From NCBI RefSeq assembly GCF_900215145.1, contig NZ_OBDO01000007.1, forward strand, positions 1 to 64,000: a stretch of 64,000 nucleotides of DNA. Direction: 5' to 3'. How positions within the stretch are numbered: the first letter of the stretch is position 1; every line of letters starts with the position of its first letter. Both the position numbers and the translations under genes were made by a program. The notes beneath the pieces were generated by a model, which had not been told where the DNA came from, made no database searches, and saw only the letters and a list, made by a program, of their open reading frames with translations. Shown piece after piece: positions 17,574 through 26,014 of this stretch. This DNA is from Geodermatophilus sabuli. Its GTDB lineage: Bacteria; Actinomycetota; Actinomycetes; Mycobacteriales; Geodermatophilaceae.

Positions 17574-19997
17574 ATGACGACCAAGCTGTTCGGTGAGCCG
17601 GTCCGCCGGCGCGAGGACGCCCGCCTGATCACCGGCAAGGGCCGCTACCTCGACGACATCGGGCACCGCGCCCTGGCCGCCGCCTTCGTGCGCAGCCCGC
17701 ACGCGCACGCCCGGATCGTCGACATCGACGTCGAGCCGGCCCTGGACGTCGAGGGCCTGGTCGCGATCTACACCTACGAGGACCTCACCGGCCCGCTGGC
17801 CGAGCCGCTGCCCGTCCTCATCCCGCACCCGCAGCTGACCGCGCCGCGCACCGGCTACCCGCTGGCCAACGGCGAGGTCAACCACGTCGGCGAGCCGATC
17901 GTCATGGTGGTGGCGACCGACCGGTACCTGGCCGAGGACGCCGCCGAGCGGATCGTCGTCACCTACGAGGAGCTCCCGGTCGTCGTCGGCGTCGACGCGG
18001 CCCGCGCCGCCGAGCACACCGTGCACGAGGAGATCCCGGACAACGTCGCCGCCCGGCACCACCAGGAGACCGGCGACGTCGAGCCGGCCCTGGCATCCGC
18101 GCCGCACACGCTGTCGTTCACCCAGTACATCGAGCGCAGCGCCTGCACGCCGATGGAGGGCAAGGGCGTGCACGCCCGGTGGGACGCCGACGACTCCTCG
18201 CTGCGGGTCTACACCAGCACCCAGGCCTCGACGTCGGTGCGCGCGGCGATCGCCGCGAAGCTGGAGCTGTCGCTGGACGCGGTCGAGGTCATCGCGCCGG
18301 ACGTCGGCGGCGGGTTCGGCGTGAAGATCGTGCACCCGTGGCCGGAGGAGCTGCTGGTGCCGATGGCCGCGATCGCGCTGGGCCAGGAGGTGAAGTGGGC
18401 CGAGGACCGCCGCGAGCACTTCATCTCCAGCGCCCACGAGCGCCAGCAGCGCCAGGAGGTCACCGTCGGGTACGACGACGACGGCCGGATCACCGCGCTC
18501 GACGTCCACATCTGGCACGACAACGGCGCGTACACGCCCTACGGGATCATCGTGCCGATCATCACCGCGACCCAGCTGGTCGGTCCGTACGCGATCCCGG
18601 TGTACCGGGTGGTCGTGGAGAGCGTCTACACCAACACCGTCATCGTGACGCCGTACCGCGGCGCCGGGCGGCCGCAGGGCTGCTATGCGATGGAGCGGAC
18701 GATGGACCGCATCGCCGACGCGCTCGGCCTGGACCGGGCCCTCGTCCGGGAGCGGAACCTCATCCAGCCCGACCAGTTCCCCTACGACCACCGGCTGACC
18801 TTCCAGGACGGCCGGCCGGTCATCTACGACTCCGGCGACTACCCGGGCCTGCTCGACAAGCTGCGCACCCTGGTCGGCTGGGAACAGGCCGAGACCCTGC
18901 GGGCCGACGCCGAGGCGCGGGGCCGGCTGCTCGGCGTCGGGATGGCGCTGTACGTGGAGGGCACCGGGCCCGGCCCCTACGAGGGCGGGCACGTGCAGGT
19001 CCTCGGCAGCGGCAAGGTGCTGGTGTCGACCGGGCTGACGTCGCAGGGCCAGGGCCACGAGACGGCGTTCGCGCAGATCGTCGCCTCGGAGCTCGGGGTG
19101 CCGATCGAGGACGTCGAGGTGACCACCGGCGACACCCGGCGGTTCGGCTATGCCGTGGGCACGTTCGCCTCGCGCGCGGCGGTGATGAGCGGCAACGCGA
19201 TCGCCCTGGCCGCGCGCGGCGTGCGGGAGAAGGCGCTGCGGATCGCCGCCGACGTCCTGGAGGCCGACCCCGGCGACCTGGAGATCGAGGAGGGCGTCGT
19301 CCAGGTGAAGGGGACGCCGGGCGCCTCGATCCCGCTGCGGACGGTCGCCGTCCTGTCCAACCCGCTGCGGTACGCCTTCGACGAGGCGGCGAAGCAGGCC
19401 ACCCAGTTCGCCGGGCCGGGCGACGACTCCAAGCCGCCCGTGGCCGAGGGCGACGCCCCGGGCCTGGAGCACCGCGACTACTACTCGCCGATCCGGTCGA
19501 CCTTCGCCTCGGGCGCGCATGCGGCGATCGTGGAGATCGACCCGACGACGTGGGAGATCGACGTCGTGAAGTACGCGGTCGTCCACGACTGCGGCAACGT
19601 CGTGAACCCGATGATCGTCGAGGGCCAGGTCCACGGCGGCGTCGCGCAGGGCATCGGCGGCGCGCTGTACGAGCGGATGGCCTACGACGACTCCGGGCAG
19701 CTGCAGAACGCCTCGTTCATGGACTTCCTGATGCCGTACGCGTCGGAGATCCCGGACGTGGTGATCGACCACCAGCAGACGCCCTCGCCGCTGAACCCGC
19801 TGGGCCTCAAGGGTGCCGGCGAGGCCGGGGTCATCCCGGGGACGGCGGCGATCGCCTCGGCCATCGAGGACGCCACCGGGCGGCGCATCGCCTCGATGCC
19901 CATCTCCCCCACCGAGCTGTACGACCTGATGCGATCCCCCGATTCCGAACAGACCGCCGCGGCCGCACGCCGGGCGAGGACAGGAGTGAGTGCGTGA
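17574..19997 (+). CDS. Molybdenum hydroxylase large subunit (xanthine dehydrogenase family, molybdopterin-binding)
   Basis: An 807-residue molybdenum cofactor subunit. DVGGGFGVKI and TPYRGAGRPQG (near 360) are cofactor-binding segments; GLTSQGQGHETAFAQI contacts the pterin; GLKGAGEAG places the general-base glutamate at about 750. The CO dehydrogenase active-site motif with its copper-binding cysteine (AYRCSFR) is absent, so it is a hydroxylase, not a CODH. Likely substrates are nucleobases; uracil to barbiturate would feed the barbiturase at 5.3 kb. AGAGGGGGACC precedes the ATG. The stop overlaps the next GTG. Confidence 0.9.
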   Translation: MTTKLFGEPVRRREDARLITGKGRYLDDIGHRALAAAFVRSPHAHARIVDIDVEPALDVEGLVAIYTYEDLTGPLAEPLPVLIPHPQLTAPRTGYPLANGEVNHVGEPIVMVVATDRYLAEDAAERIVVTYEELPVVVGVDAARAAEHTVHEEIPDNVAARHHQETGDVEPALASAPHTLSFTQYIERSACTPMEGKGVHARWDADDSSLRVYTSTQASTSVRAAIAAKLELSLDAVEVIAPDVGGGFGVKIVHPWPEELLVPMAAIALGQEVKWAEDRREHFISSAHERQQRQEVTVGYDDDGRITALDVHIWHDNGAYTPYGIIVPIITATQLVGPYAIPVYRVVVESVYTNTVIVTPYRGAGRPQGCYAMERTMDRIADALGLDRALVRERNLIQPDQFPYDHRLTFQDGRPVIYDSGDYPGLLDKLRTLVGWEQAETLRADAEARGRLLGVGMALYVEGTGPGPYEGGHVQVLGSGKVLVSTGLTSQGQGHETAFAQIVASELGVPIEDVEVTTGDTRRFGYAVGTFASRAAVMSGNAIALAARGVREKALRIAADVLEADPGDLEIEEGVVQVKGTPGASIPLRTVAVLSNPLRYAFDEAAKQATQFAGPGDDSKPPVAEGDAPGLEHRDYYSPIRSTFASGAHAAIVEIDPTTWEIDVVKYAVVHDCGNVVNPMIVEGQVHGGVAQGIGGALYERMAYDDSGQLQNASFMDFLMPYASEIPDVVIDHQQTPSPLNPLGLKGAGEAGVIPGTAAIASAIEDATGRRIASMPISPTELYDLMRSPDSEQTAAAARRARTGVSA

Positions 19998-20683
19998 ACC
20001 TCGACGGCTCTGCGGTGCTGCACGCCGACCCGGAGAAGGTGTGGTCGGTCATCACCGACCCCGCGGTGCTGGCCCGCACGATCCCGGGCTGCGAGTCGCT
20101 CGAGCTCGTCGGTCAGGACGAGTACAGGATGAACGTCTCGGTCGGGGTCGGCGCGATCAAGGGCACCTACGCCGGTGAGGTGCGGCTGACCGACCAGCAG
20201 CGGCCGTCGTCCTACGTGATGCACGCCTCCGGTGCCGGCGCGCCCGGCAACGCGCGGGCGACGGTGACGATCAACCTCTCGCCCGCCGACTCCGGGACGA
20301 CGACCCTGACCTACTCGGCCGACGCCGTCATCGGCGGGCCGGTCGCCGGTGTGGGCCAGCGGATGATCACCGGCGTCGCCAAGCGGATGGCCGGGCAGTT
20401 CTTCAAGGCGATCGACGACGAGCTGACCGGTGCCGCCGTGCCGGTGGCCACCGAGGCGCGCCCGTCGGCCGCCGCGGTGAGCGAGACGGCGGTGCCCGCG
20501 CCGGCTCCGGCCGCCGGTGCCCCCGCTGCCCAGCCGCAGGTGTTCGCCGGCCGGGCCGCGGCCGCGCCCGCCGTCGGCGCGCCGTCCGACGTCCGGACGC
20601 TGGTGACCGGCGCGCTCGGCGGCGCGGGGCTCACCCTGCTCGGCGTCCTCGTCGGCTGGCTCCTGGGCCGCCGCAGGAGCTGA
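19994..20683 (+). CDS. CoxG-like SRPBCC protein with C-terminal membrane anchor
   Basis: 229 residues: residues 1-150 form a CoxG-type SRPBCC (Bet v1-like) domain (LDGSAVLHADPEKVWSVITD, TIPGCESLE, GYAGEVRL-like strand KGTYAGEVRL), followed by an Ala/Pro-rich linker and one C-terminal hydrophobic helix ending GWLLGRRRS. CoxG proteins tether molybdenum hydroxylases to the membrane or help their maturation, so this may link the enzyme to the respiratory chain. It overlaps the large subunit gene (GTGA) and ends the operon before a strong terminator. Confidence 0.85.
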   Translation: MNLDGSAVLHADPEKVWSVITDPAVLARTIPGCESLELVGQDEYRMNVSVGVGAIKGTYAGEVRLTDQQRPSSYVMHASGAGAPGNARATVTINLSPADSGTTTLTYSADAVIGGPVAGVGQRMITGVAKRMAGQFFKAIDDELTGAAVPVATEARPSAAAVSETAVPAPAPAAGAPAAQPQVFAGRAAAAPAVGAPSDVRTLVTGALGGAGLTLLGVLVGWLLGRRRS

Positions 20684-20698
20684 GCCCCCGCGCGTACA

Positions 20699-20739
20699 CG
20701 CCGAGGGCCCTCTCGATCCGATCGAGAGGGCCCTCGGCG
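20699..20739. terminator. Strong bidirectional terminator after the cox operon
   Basis: A 19-base-pair perfect stem (20699-20717 with 20721-20739) with a three-base loop; core GAGGGCCCTCTCGAT. It lies between the convergent coxG and OYE genes. Confidence 0.88.
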
Positions 20740-20787
20740 CGTCGTGGGGACGGTGCCCCGGCTCCCGCGCGTTTGCGGTGGGGTGGG

Positions 20788-21897
20788 TCAGCCGGCCTTG
20801 AGGGCCGGGTAGTCGGTGTAGCCCTCGGCGCCGCTGGCATAGAAGAGGTGCGGCTTCGGCTCGTTCTCGGGGTGCTCGCCGGCCCAGCGCTCGACGAGGT
20901 CGGGGTTGGCGAGGACCGGGCGGCCCACGGCGACGGCGTCGGCGTGCGCGGCCTCGATCAGCTGCACCGCCTCGTCGCGGGTGGTGACCGTCCCGAAGCC
21001 GCTGTTGGCGATCAGGGGGCCGCCGAAGCGCCGGCGCAGCTCCTGCACCAGGTCACCGGCGGGTTCGCGGTGCAGCACCGACAGGTAGGCCAGGCCGAGC
21101 GGGGCCAGCTGGTCGACCAGCGCGCCGTAGGTGGCGAGGACGTCGGCCCGGTCGGTCTCGAAGGCGTCCTGGATGTCGTGCTCCGGCGAGATGCGCAGCC
21201 CGACCCTGCCGGCGCCGATCGCCGCGGCCACCGCCGTCACCACCTGGACGACGAAGCGCGCCCGGTTCGCGGGCGAGCCGCCGTACTCGTCGGTGCGCTC
21301 GTTCGACGCCGGCGAGAGGAACTCGTGCAGCAGGTAGCCGTTGGCGCCGTGGACCTCCACGCCGTCCAGACCGGCCTCGATCGCCCGGCGGGAGGCGGTG
21401 ACGATGTCCTGCACCGTCGCGCGGGCCTCCTCGACGGTCAGCGCGTGGGGCACCGGGTAGGGCTGCTTGCCCTTCTCCGTGTGCACCTGGCCGTTGATGG
21501 CGATGGCGCTGGGGGCGACGACGCGGCGTCCGCCGTTGACGTCGGGGTGGGTGACCCGGCCGCCGTGCATGACCTGCAGGACGATCCGGCCGCCGCGGGC
21601 GTGCACGGCCTCCGCGACGCGGCGCCAGCCCTCGACCTGCTCGTCGGTGACGATGCCGGGCTGGCCGACGTACGCCTGCGACTCGGGGCTGGGGTACGTG
21701 CCCTCGGCGATGATCAGGCCGACGCCGGCGCGCTGGCGGTAGTGCTCGACGACGAGGTACCCGGGGACGCCGGACGCACCGGAGCGCAGGCGCGTCAGCG
21801 GGGCCATCACGACACGGTTGGCGAGCTCGAGGTCGCCCAGGGTGACAGGTGAGAACAGATCCACACGGGGTGCAAGGGAGCCGCTCCGGCCGGCCAT
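20788..21897 (-). CDS. Old yellow enzyme family alkene reductase (NADH:flavin oxidoreductase)
   Basis: A 369-residue FMN-dependent OYE-type barrel that reduces activated C=C bonds. FSPVTLGDLELANRVVMAPL at the N terminus, the substrate-binding HGAN (GVEVHGANGYLLHEFLSP), NERTDEYGGS and VGRPVLANPDL near the C terminus are all present, as is QVMHGGRVTHP. Similar to NemA-type reductases. The ATG at 21897 gives a slightly extended N terminus; a GTG at 21864 directly before DLFSPV is an alternative start. It is downstream of the LLM gene on the same strand, 114 bases away, with a palindromic repeat in between. Confidence 0.88.
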   Translation of the reverse strand: MAGRSGSLAPRVDLFSPVTLGDLELANRVVMAPLTRLRSGASGVPGYLVVEHYRQRAGVGLIIAEGTYPSPESQAYVGQPGIVTDEQVEGWRRVAEAVHARGGRIVLQVMHGGRVTHPDVNGGRRVVAPSAIAINGQVHTEKGKQPYPVPHALTVEEARATVQDIVTASRRAIEAGLDGVEVHGANGYLLHEFLSPASNERTDEYGGSPANRARFVVQVVTAVAAAIGAGRVGLRISPEHDIQDAFETDRADVLATYGALVDQLAPLGLAYLSVLHREPAGDLVQELRRRFGGPLIANSGFGTVTTRDEAVQLIEAAHADAVAVGRPVLANPDLVERWAGEHPENEPKPHLFYASGAEGYTDYPALKAG

Positions 21898-21979
21898 TCC
21901 GGAACGCGACGGTCATCACGCCGAGAGTCATGGCCGGCGTCCCCTTCCGCGACGGGAGAGAGCCCTCCGGCAGAGCGGC

Positions 21980-22000
21980 GTCGGTTCCGCGGAAACCGAC
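21980..22000. repeat. GGTTCCGCGGAAACC palindrome
   Basis: GTCGGTTCCGCGGAAACCGA plus one base: a one-base-deleted copy of the TCCGCGGA-centred palindrome at 17534, between the LLM and OYE genes. Confidence 0.7.
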
Positions 22001-22011
22001 AGGAGGCGGGG

Positions 22012-23001
22012 TCAGGCGGGGACGGTGGCCATCGCCTCGGCGGTCAGCTCGACGGAGCGCAGCCGGCCCTCGGTGCCCGGGAACTGGTGGGCGACGATCA
22101 GCTCGTCGGCGTCGGCCTCGCGCGCGAAGCCGGTGAGGTACCCGCGCACCTCGGCCGGGGTGCCGACGGCGGTGTGCGTGAGCATCGTGTCGACGTGCAG
22201 GCCCGCGCCGCCGTCGAGCAGCAGCTGGGCCTCCTCCTCCGACAGCGACCGGCCGCGGCCGAACAGACCGACGGCCAGCGTCCGGCGGACGGCGGCGTAG
22301 GCGGCCTCGGCGGCCTCACGGGTGTCGGCGGCGACGGCGTTGACCCCGGCGATCACGTACGGGGCGTCGAGCTGGGCCGAGGGCTTGAACTCCCGCCGGT
22401 AGGCCTCCACCGCCGGCGCGAGCATGGCGGGCGCGAAGTGCGAGGCGAACGCGTAGGGCAGCCCGAGCGCCGCGGCCAGGGTGGCGCCGAACATCGACGA
22501 GCCCAGGACGTACAGCGGCACGTTCGACCCCTTGCCCGGGATCGCGTCGACGCCGGGCACGCGGGTCTCCCCGGCCAGGTAGGCCTGGAGCTCCAGCACG
22601 TCCTGCGGGAACCGGTCGGCAGAGCGCGGGTCGCGGCGCAGGGCGTACATCGTGTTCTGGTCCGACCCGGGGGCGCGGCCCAGGCCGAGGTCGATCCGGC
22701 CCGGGTACATCGCGTCAAGGGTGCCGAACTGCTCGGCGATGGTCAGGGGCGAGTGGTTCGGCAGCATGACCCCGCCGGCGCCGAGCCGGATGGACGACGT
22801 CTGCGCGCCGACGTGCGCGATGAGGACGCTGGTCGCCGAGGAGGCGATCGTCGGCATGTTGTGGTGCTCGGCGTACCAGACCCGCCGGTAACCGGCCTCC
22901 TCCGCGCGCTGGGCGAGCGCGACGCTGGCCGCGATGCTGTCGGACGCGGTCGCGCCCCTGGCGATCGGCGCCAGGTCGAGGATGGACAGGGGGATGCTCA
23001 T
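22012..23001 (-). CDS. LLM-class flavin-dependent oxidoreductase (luciferase-like monooxygenase)
   Basis: A 329-residue bacterial-luciferase-like protein of the MsnO8/YhbW-type group. The N-terminal [19 protein letters not shown], the [21 protein letters not shown] core, [25 protein letters not shown] (in part) and [11 protein letters not shown] are typical. It likely uses FMNH2 or F420; substrate unknown. The ATG at 23001 is taken over one 5 codons upstream because the family starts at the IPLSILD strand. With the OYE gene it may form a small redox operon. Confidence 0.87.
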   Translation of the reverse strand: MSIPLSILDLAPIARGATASDSIAASVALAQRAEEAGYRRVWYAEHHNMPTIASSATSVLIAHVGAQTSSIRLGAGGVMLPNHSPLTIAEQFGTLDAMYPGRIDLGLGRAPGSDQNTMYALRRDPRSADRFPQDVLELQAYLAGETRVPGVDAIPGKGSNVPLYVLGSSMFGATLAAALGLPYAFASHFAPAMLAPAVEAYRREFKPSAQLDAPYVIAGVNAVAADTREAAEAAYAAVRRTLAVGLFGRGRSLSEEEAQLLLDGGAGLHVDTMLTHTAVGTPAEVRGYLTGFAREADADELIVAHQFPGTEGRLRSVELTAEAMATVPA

Positions 23002-23067
23002 GGCACGGCCTCTCACTCGGTGTTGCCCCGAGCAACCAACCGGGCCGCGCTGACCTTCCCGTGCCCC

Positions 23068-23691
23068 TCACTCCTCGTACTCGGGCCCCATCGAGCCGGT
23101 CTCGACCTCGCCGGCCCGCTGGTAGGTGGTGATCAGCACGCCGCTGCCGGTGGCCGTCGACGACGTCAGCCGCCAGGTCCGCGGGACGGTGCCCTCCTCG
23201 AACAGCCGCTTCCCCGAGCCCAGCGTCACCGGGGCGACGACCAGCCGCAGCTCGTCGACGAGGTCCTCCCGCAGCAGCGTCTGCACCAGCCCGGGCGAGC
23301 CGTGCACCTGCAGCTCTCCGCCGTCCTCGGCCCGGAGCGCCCGCACCGCCTCCGGCACGTCGCCCTCGATCAGCCGTGCGCCGCTCCACTCGACCGACCC
23401 CAGGGTGCGGGAGGCGACGTGCTTGGGCCTGCCGTTGAGCGCGGCCGAGATCGGGTCGTCGGTCGGGATCAGCGGCCAGGAGGCGGCGAAGATCTCGTAG
23501 GTCCCGCGACCGATGAGGAAGTCCTGGGCGGGGGAGATCCACCGCACCATCTGGGCGCCCAGGTCGTCGTCGAAGTGGGGCACCAGCCAGCCCTCGTGGG
23601 TGAACCCGCCGGAGCGGTCCTCGCCCGGCCCGCCTGGGGCCTGCACGACACCGTCCATGGTCAGGAACGCGATGACGACGAGCGGTCGCAC
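23068..23691 (-). CDS. Dihydrofolate reductase family protein (RibD C-terminal type)
   Basis: 207 residues; RibD_C/DHFR-like fold: MDGVVQAPGGPGED at the N terminus, FLIGRGTYEIFAASW, a KHVASRT strand and LRLVVAPVTLGSGKRLFEEG near the C terminus. These stand-alone actinobacterial proteins are probable NADPH-dependent reductases without proven substrate; they are not true folate enzymes. GTG start with GGAGG four bases upstream; 66 bases separate it from the LLM gene, same strand, so co-transcription is possible. Confidence 0.85.
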   Translation of the reverse strand: MRPLVVIAFLTMDGVVQAPGGPGEDRSGGFTHEGWLVPHFDDDLGAQMVRWISPAQDFLIGRGTYEIFAASWPLIPTDDPISAALNGRPKHVASRTLGSVEWSGARLIEGDVPEAVRALRAEDGGELQVHGSPGLVQTLLREDLVDELRLVVAPVTLGSGKRLFEEGTVPRTWRLTSSTATGSGVLITTYQRAGEVETGSMGPEYEE

Positions 23692-23926
23692 GGGGCCTCC
23701 AGGGGGTCGTCGGTCGCCCGGGAGGCGACCTCCTGCAGGTCGGACGGCCGGAGGAGCCCCCACTCATCGCCCGGACACGAACGGGGGAACGGCCGTCGCA
23801 GCCGGTCCGGCAGGCCCTCACGGACGGTGATGACACGGCCGAACGCCCCCACAGGATGGGGAGCGGCCGCGGGGGAAACGGGGGGTGTCCCCACGTCGGC
23901 GTGGCCGTGAGAGTCGGGGTGCAGGA

Positions 23927-23946
23927 GGAGCGGAGGGGTCCGCTCC
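23927..23946 (+). promoter_or_regulatory. 5' UTR hairpin of the LPNTG protein gene
   Basis: GGAGCGGA (23927-23934) pairs exactly with TCCGCTCC (23939-23946) around GGGG, 34 bases before the ATG. It could modulate translation or stability; no known riboswitch fits. The rest of the 23692-23980 spacer shows nothing I can name. Confidence 0.25.
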
Positions 23947-23980
23947 CGGGGAACCCAACCATCCGATCACGGGGGTCACG

Positions 23981-25072
23981 ATGAAGCGCACCACCAGCTT
24001 GGTCACCGCAGGGGCCATGGGCCTCGGCACGTTCGCACTCGTCAGCGCGGTCGCACCGAGCATCGCCTCGGCCAACGGCTGCGGCGTCACGGAGATCAGC
24101 AGCATGGAGCAGCTGACCACGGTCTTCGACGGCGCCCTCTCCGGCTTCGGCGACGGCGGCAACGCCGAGCTGCTGCCCGAGGGCCTGCACATGACGACCG
24201 ACGCGTCGGACTCCGCCTACGCCGGCTACTTCATGGACGGGCTCGGCATCCCGCTGGCGCAGGCCACCGCGCCGTCGAACTACGCCCTCGACGTCACCCA
24301 GGCTGCCGGCCAGCCCCTGTCGAACCACCCGACCTACGAGATGTGGGTCGACCTCGACGGGACGGGCGCGCTGCCCTCCTGGCTGGTGTACTTCCAGCCC
24401 GCCACGGGTGACCCGGCCGACACCTGGTGGAGCGAGGTGCCGCTGACCGAGGTCGACCCGCAGGCCTCCGAGGCCATCGAGGAGGCGACGCTCGTCGAGA
24501 TCAGCGCCGCCTACCCCAACGCCGTCATCCACACGATGGGCTTCCAGCTCGTCTACTCGCCCGACGCGGACGCCGTCGTGCACGGCATGACCTTCGGCTG
24601 CAACGACTTCGTGTTCGCCGGTGAGGGGACCACGGACCCGGAGAACCAGGCGCCGACCGCGTCGTTCACCAGCACCAACGAGGGCGGGGCCTACACCTTC
24701 TCCGCCACGGCCTCGGACCCCGACGGCGAGATCGTCACCCACACCTGGGACTTCGGTGACGGCACCGCGCCGTTCGTCGGCGGCACCGAGGCGCAGCACA
24801 CCTACACCACGGCGGGCGACTACACCGTGACGCTGACCGTCGTCGACGACGACGGCGCCGCGTTCACCACCGAGCTGCCCATCACCGTCGTCCTGGGCGG
24901 CGGGGGCGACCCGACCGACCCGACCGACCCGGAGCCGACCGAGTACGGCACGCCGCTGCCCAACACCGGCGCGAACGTCCTCGGCATGGCCGCGATCGGC
25001 GGCCTGGTCCTCGCCGGCGGTGGCGCCGGCCTGGTCGCCAGCCGTCGCCGCAAGGCCGGCTCGGCCTCCTGA
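23981..25072 (+). CDS. LPXTG-type surface protein with PKD domain
   Basis: A 363-residue exported protein: an N-terminal signal peptide (MKRTTSLVTAGAMGLGT onward, cleavage near ASA-NG at 31-33), a unique domain of about 190 residues, then a PKD/Ig-like domain (NQAPTASFTSTN, TWDFGDGT, AGDYTVTLTVVDDDG), a DPTDPTDPEPT spacer and an LPNTG motif at 326-330 followed by a hydrophobic helix and RRRK tail. It is thus a sortase-anchored cell-wall protein, with an adjacent sortase gene. The N-terminal domain resembles nothing I can name; it contains few cysteines (CGV at 35 and GCND at 207), which could form a disulfide. Confidence 0.88.
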   Translation: MKRTTSLVTAGAMGLGTFALVSAVAPSIASANGCGVTEISSMEQLTTVFDGALSGFGDGGNAELLPEGLHMTTDASDSAYAGYFMDGLGIPLAQATAPSNYALDVTQAAGQPLSNHPTYEMWVDLDGTGALPSWLVYFQPATGDPADTWWSEVPLTEVDPQASEAIEEATLVEISAAYPNAVIHTMGFQLVYSPDADAVVHGMTFGCNDFVFAGEGTTDPENQAPTASFTSTNEGGAYTFSATASDPDGEIVTHTWDFGDGTAPFVGGTEAQHTYTTAGDYTVTLTVVDDDGAAFTTELPITVVLGGGGDPTDPTDPEPTEYGTPLPNTGANVLGMAAIGGLVLAGGGAGLVASRRRKAGSAS

Positions 25073-25141
25073 CCGACACCACCCGCGTCCCGCCCGCCGG
25101 CACCCGGCGGGCGGGACGCACCCATCGGGACAGGGGGACCG

Positions 25142-25798
25142 ATGATCCGCACGCTCTTCCGCGGGCTCTCGCAGCTCGCGATCACCGCCGGCGCGGTGAT
25201 GCTGCTCTACGTCGCGTACGAGATCTGGATCACCGACCTCTTCAGCGACCAGGCCCAGGACCAGGTGTCCGAGGAGCTCCGTGAGGAGTGGTCGACGCCG
25301 GCACCCGAGCCGGAGCCCGACTTCGGTGAGGCCTTCGCCTTCCTGCACATCCCGCGCTTCGGCGCCGACTGGGAGCGGGCGATCGTCGAGGGCACCGACC
25401 CCGACGAGCTCGAGGACGGCCCCGGCCACTACGTCGGCTCGGCGATGCCCGGGGAGCTGGGGAACTTCGCCATGGCCGGCCACCGCGTCGGCCGGGGCAG
25501 CCCGTTCATCGCCCTCGACGTCCTGCAGCCCGGTGACCCCGTCGTCGTGGAGACGGTGGACACCTGGCACGTCTACCGGGTCACCGCGACGCGGGTCGTG
25601 GACCCGAGCGAGAGCAGCGTCGTCGCCCCCACACCGGGCGGCCCCATGAACGGGGAGGCGACCGGCGCGGTCCTCACCATGACCACCTGCCACCCCAAGT
25701 TCTCCACCCGCGAGCGCCTGGTCGTGCACGCGACGCTGGAGGGCTCGGTGGCCAAGGCGGACTCGCCGGACGGGCCGGCGGCACTCGAGGAGGTCTGA
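25142..25798 (+). CDS. Class E sortase
   Basis: A 218-residue membrane-anchored transpeptidase: one N-terminal hydrophobic helix (about 10-28), then the sortase beta barrel with H114 (AMAGHRVG), C183 in TMTTCHPKFS (TLxTC signature) and arginine at 190/192 (STRERLVVHA). Class E sortases usually sort LAxTG substrates, while the adjacent gene carries LPNTG. GGGGGACC precedes the ATG. The order substrate-sortase-small membrane protein on one strand points to a single cell-wall anchoring unit. Confidence 0.9.
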   Translation: MIRTLFRGLSQLAITAGAVMLLYVAYEIWITDLFSDQAQDQVSEELREEWSTPAPEPEPDFGEAFAFLHIPRFGADWERAIVEGTDPDELEDGPGHYVGSAMPGELGNFAMAGHRVGRGSPFIALDVLQPGDPVVVETVDTWHVYRVTATRVVDPSESSVVAPTPGGPMNGEATGAVLTMTTCHPKFSTRERLVVHATLEGSVAKADSPDGPAALEEV

Positions 25799-25801
25799 GC
25801 C

Positions 25802-25954
25802 GTGTACACGTGGATCTGGCGCCACCTGCCCGGCGGCACCGGCGCGCGGGCCGTCCAGGCCGCGCTCCTCGTGCTGGCCGCGGCCGTGCTGCTGCTGTTC
25901 GTCGTCTTCCCGGAGGTGTCCGCGCGCGTGGAGCTCTGGACGCCAGCGCTCTGA
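25802..25954 (+). CDS. 50-residue membrane protein following the sortase
   Basis: GTG at 25802, three bases after the sortase stop, encodes 50 residues: YTWIWRHLPGG, one hydrophobic helix of about 20 residues (AALLVLAAAVLLLFVVFP) and a short C terminus. Small proteins starting MYxWIWRxLPG and ending in a FP turn commonly follow class E sortase genes in actinobacteria, so it is likely real; function unknown. Confidence 0.75.
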   Translation: MYTWIWRHLPGGTGARAVQAALLVLAAAVLLLFVVFPEVSARVELWTPAL

Positions 25955-26014
25955 GCAGCGCACCCGACGACGGGGCGGGACCGGGAGGGCCCGGCCCCGC
26001 TCCGTCGGATCGGA

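Noticed and set aside
17501..17596. A 31-codon frame between coxS and coxL (SVSAETD repeated)
   Set aside because: The repeated peptide is only the translation of the two palindromes, it overlaps the coxL start and has no ribosome site.
16129..20683. Carbon monoxide dehydrogenase operon
   Set aside because: Gene order fits, but the large subunit lacks the CODH cysteine motif and neighbours point to nucleobase oxidation.
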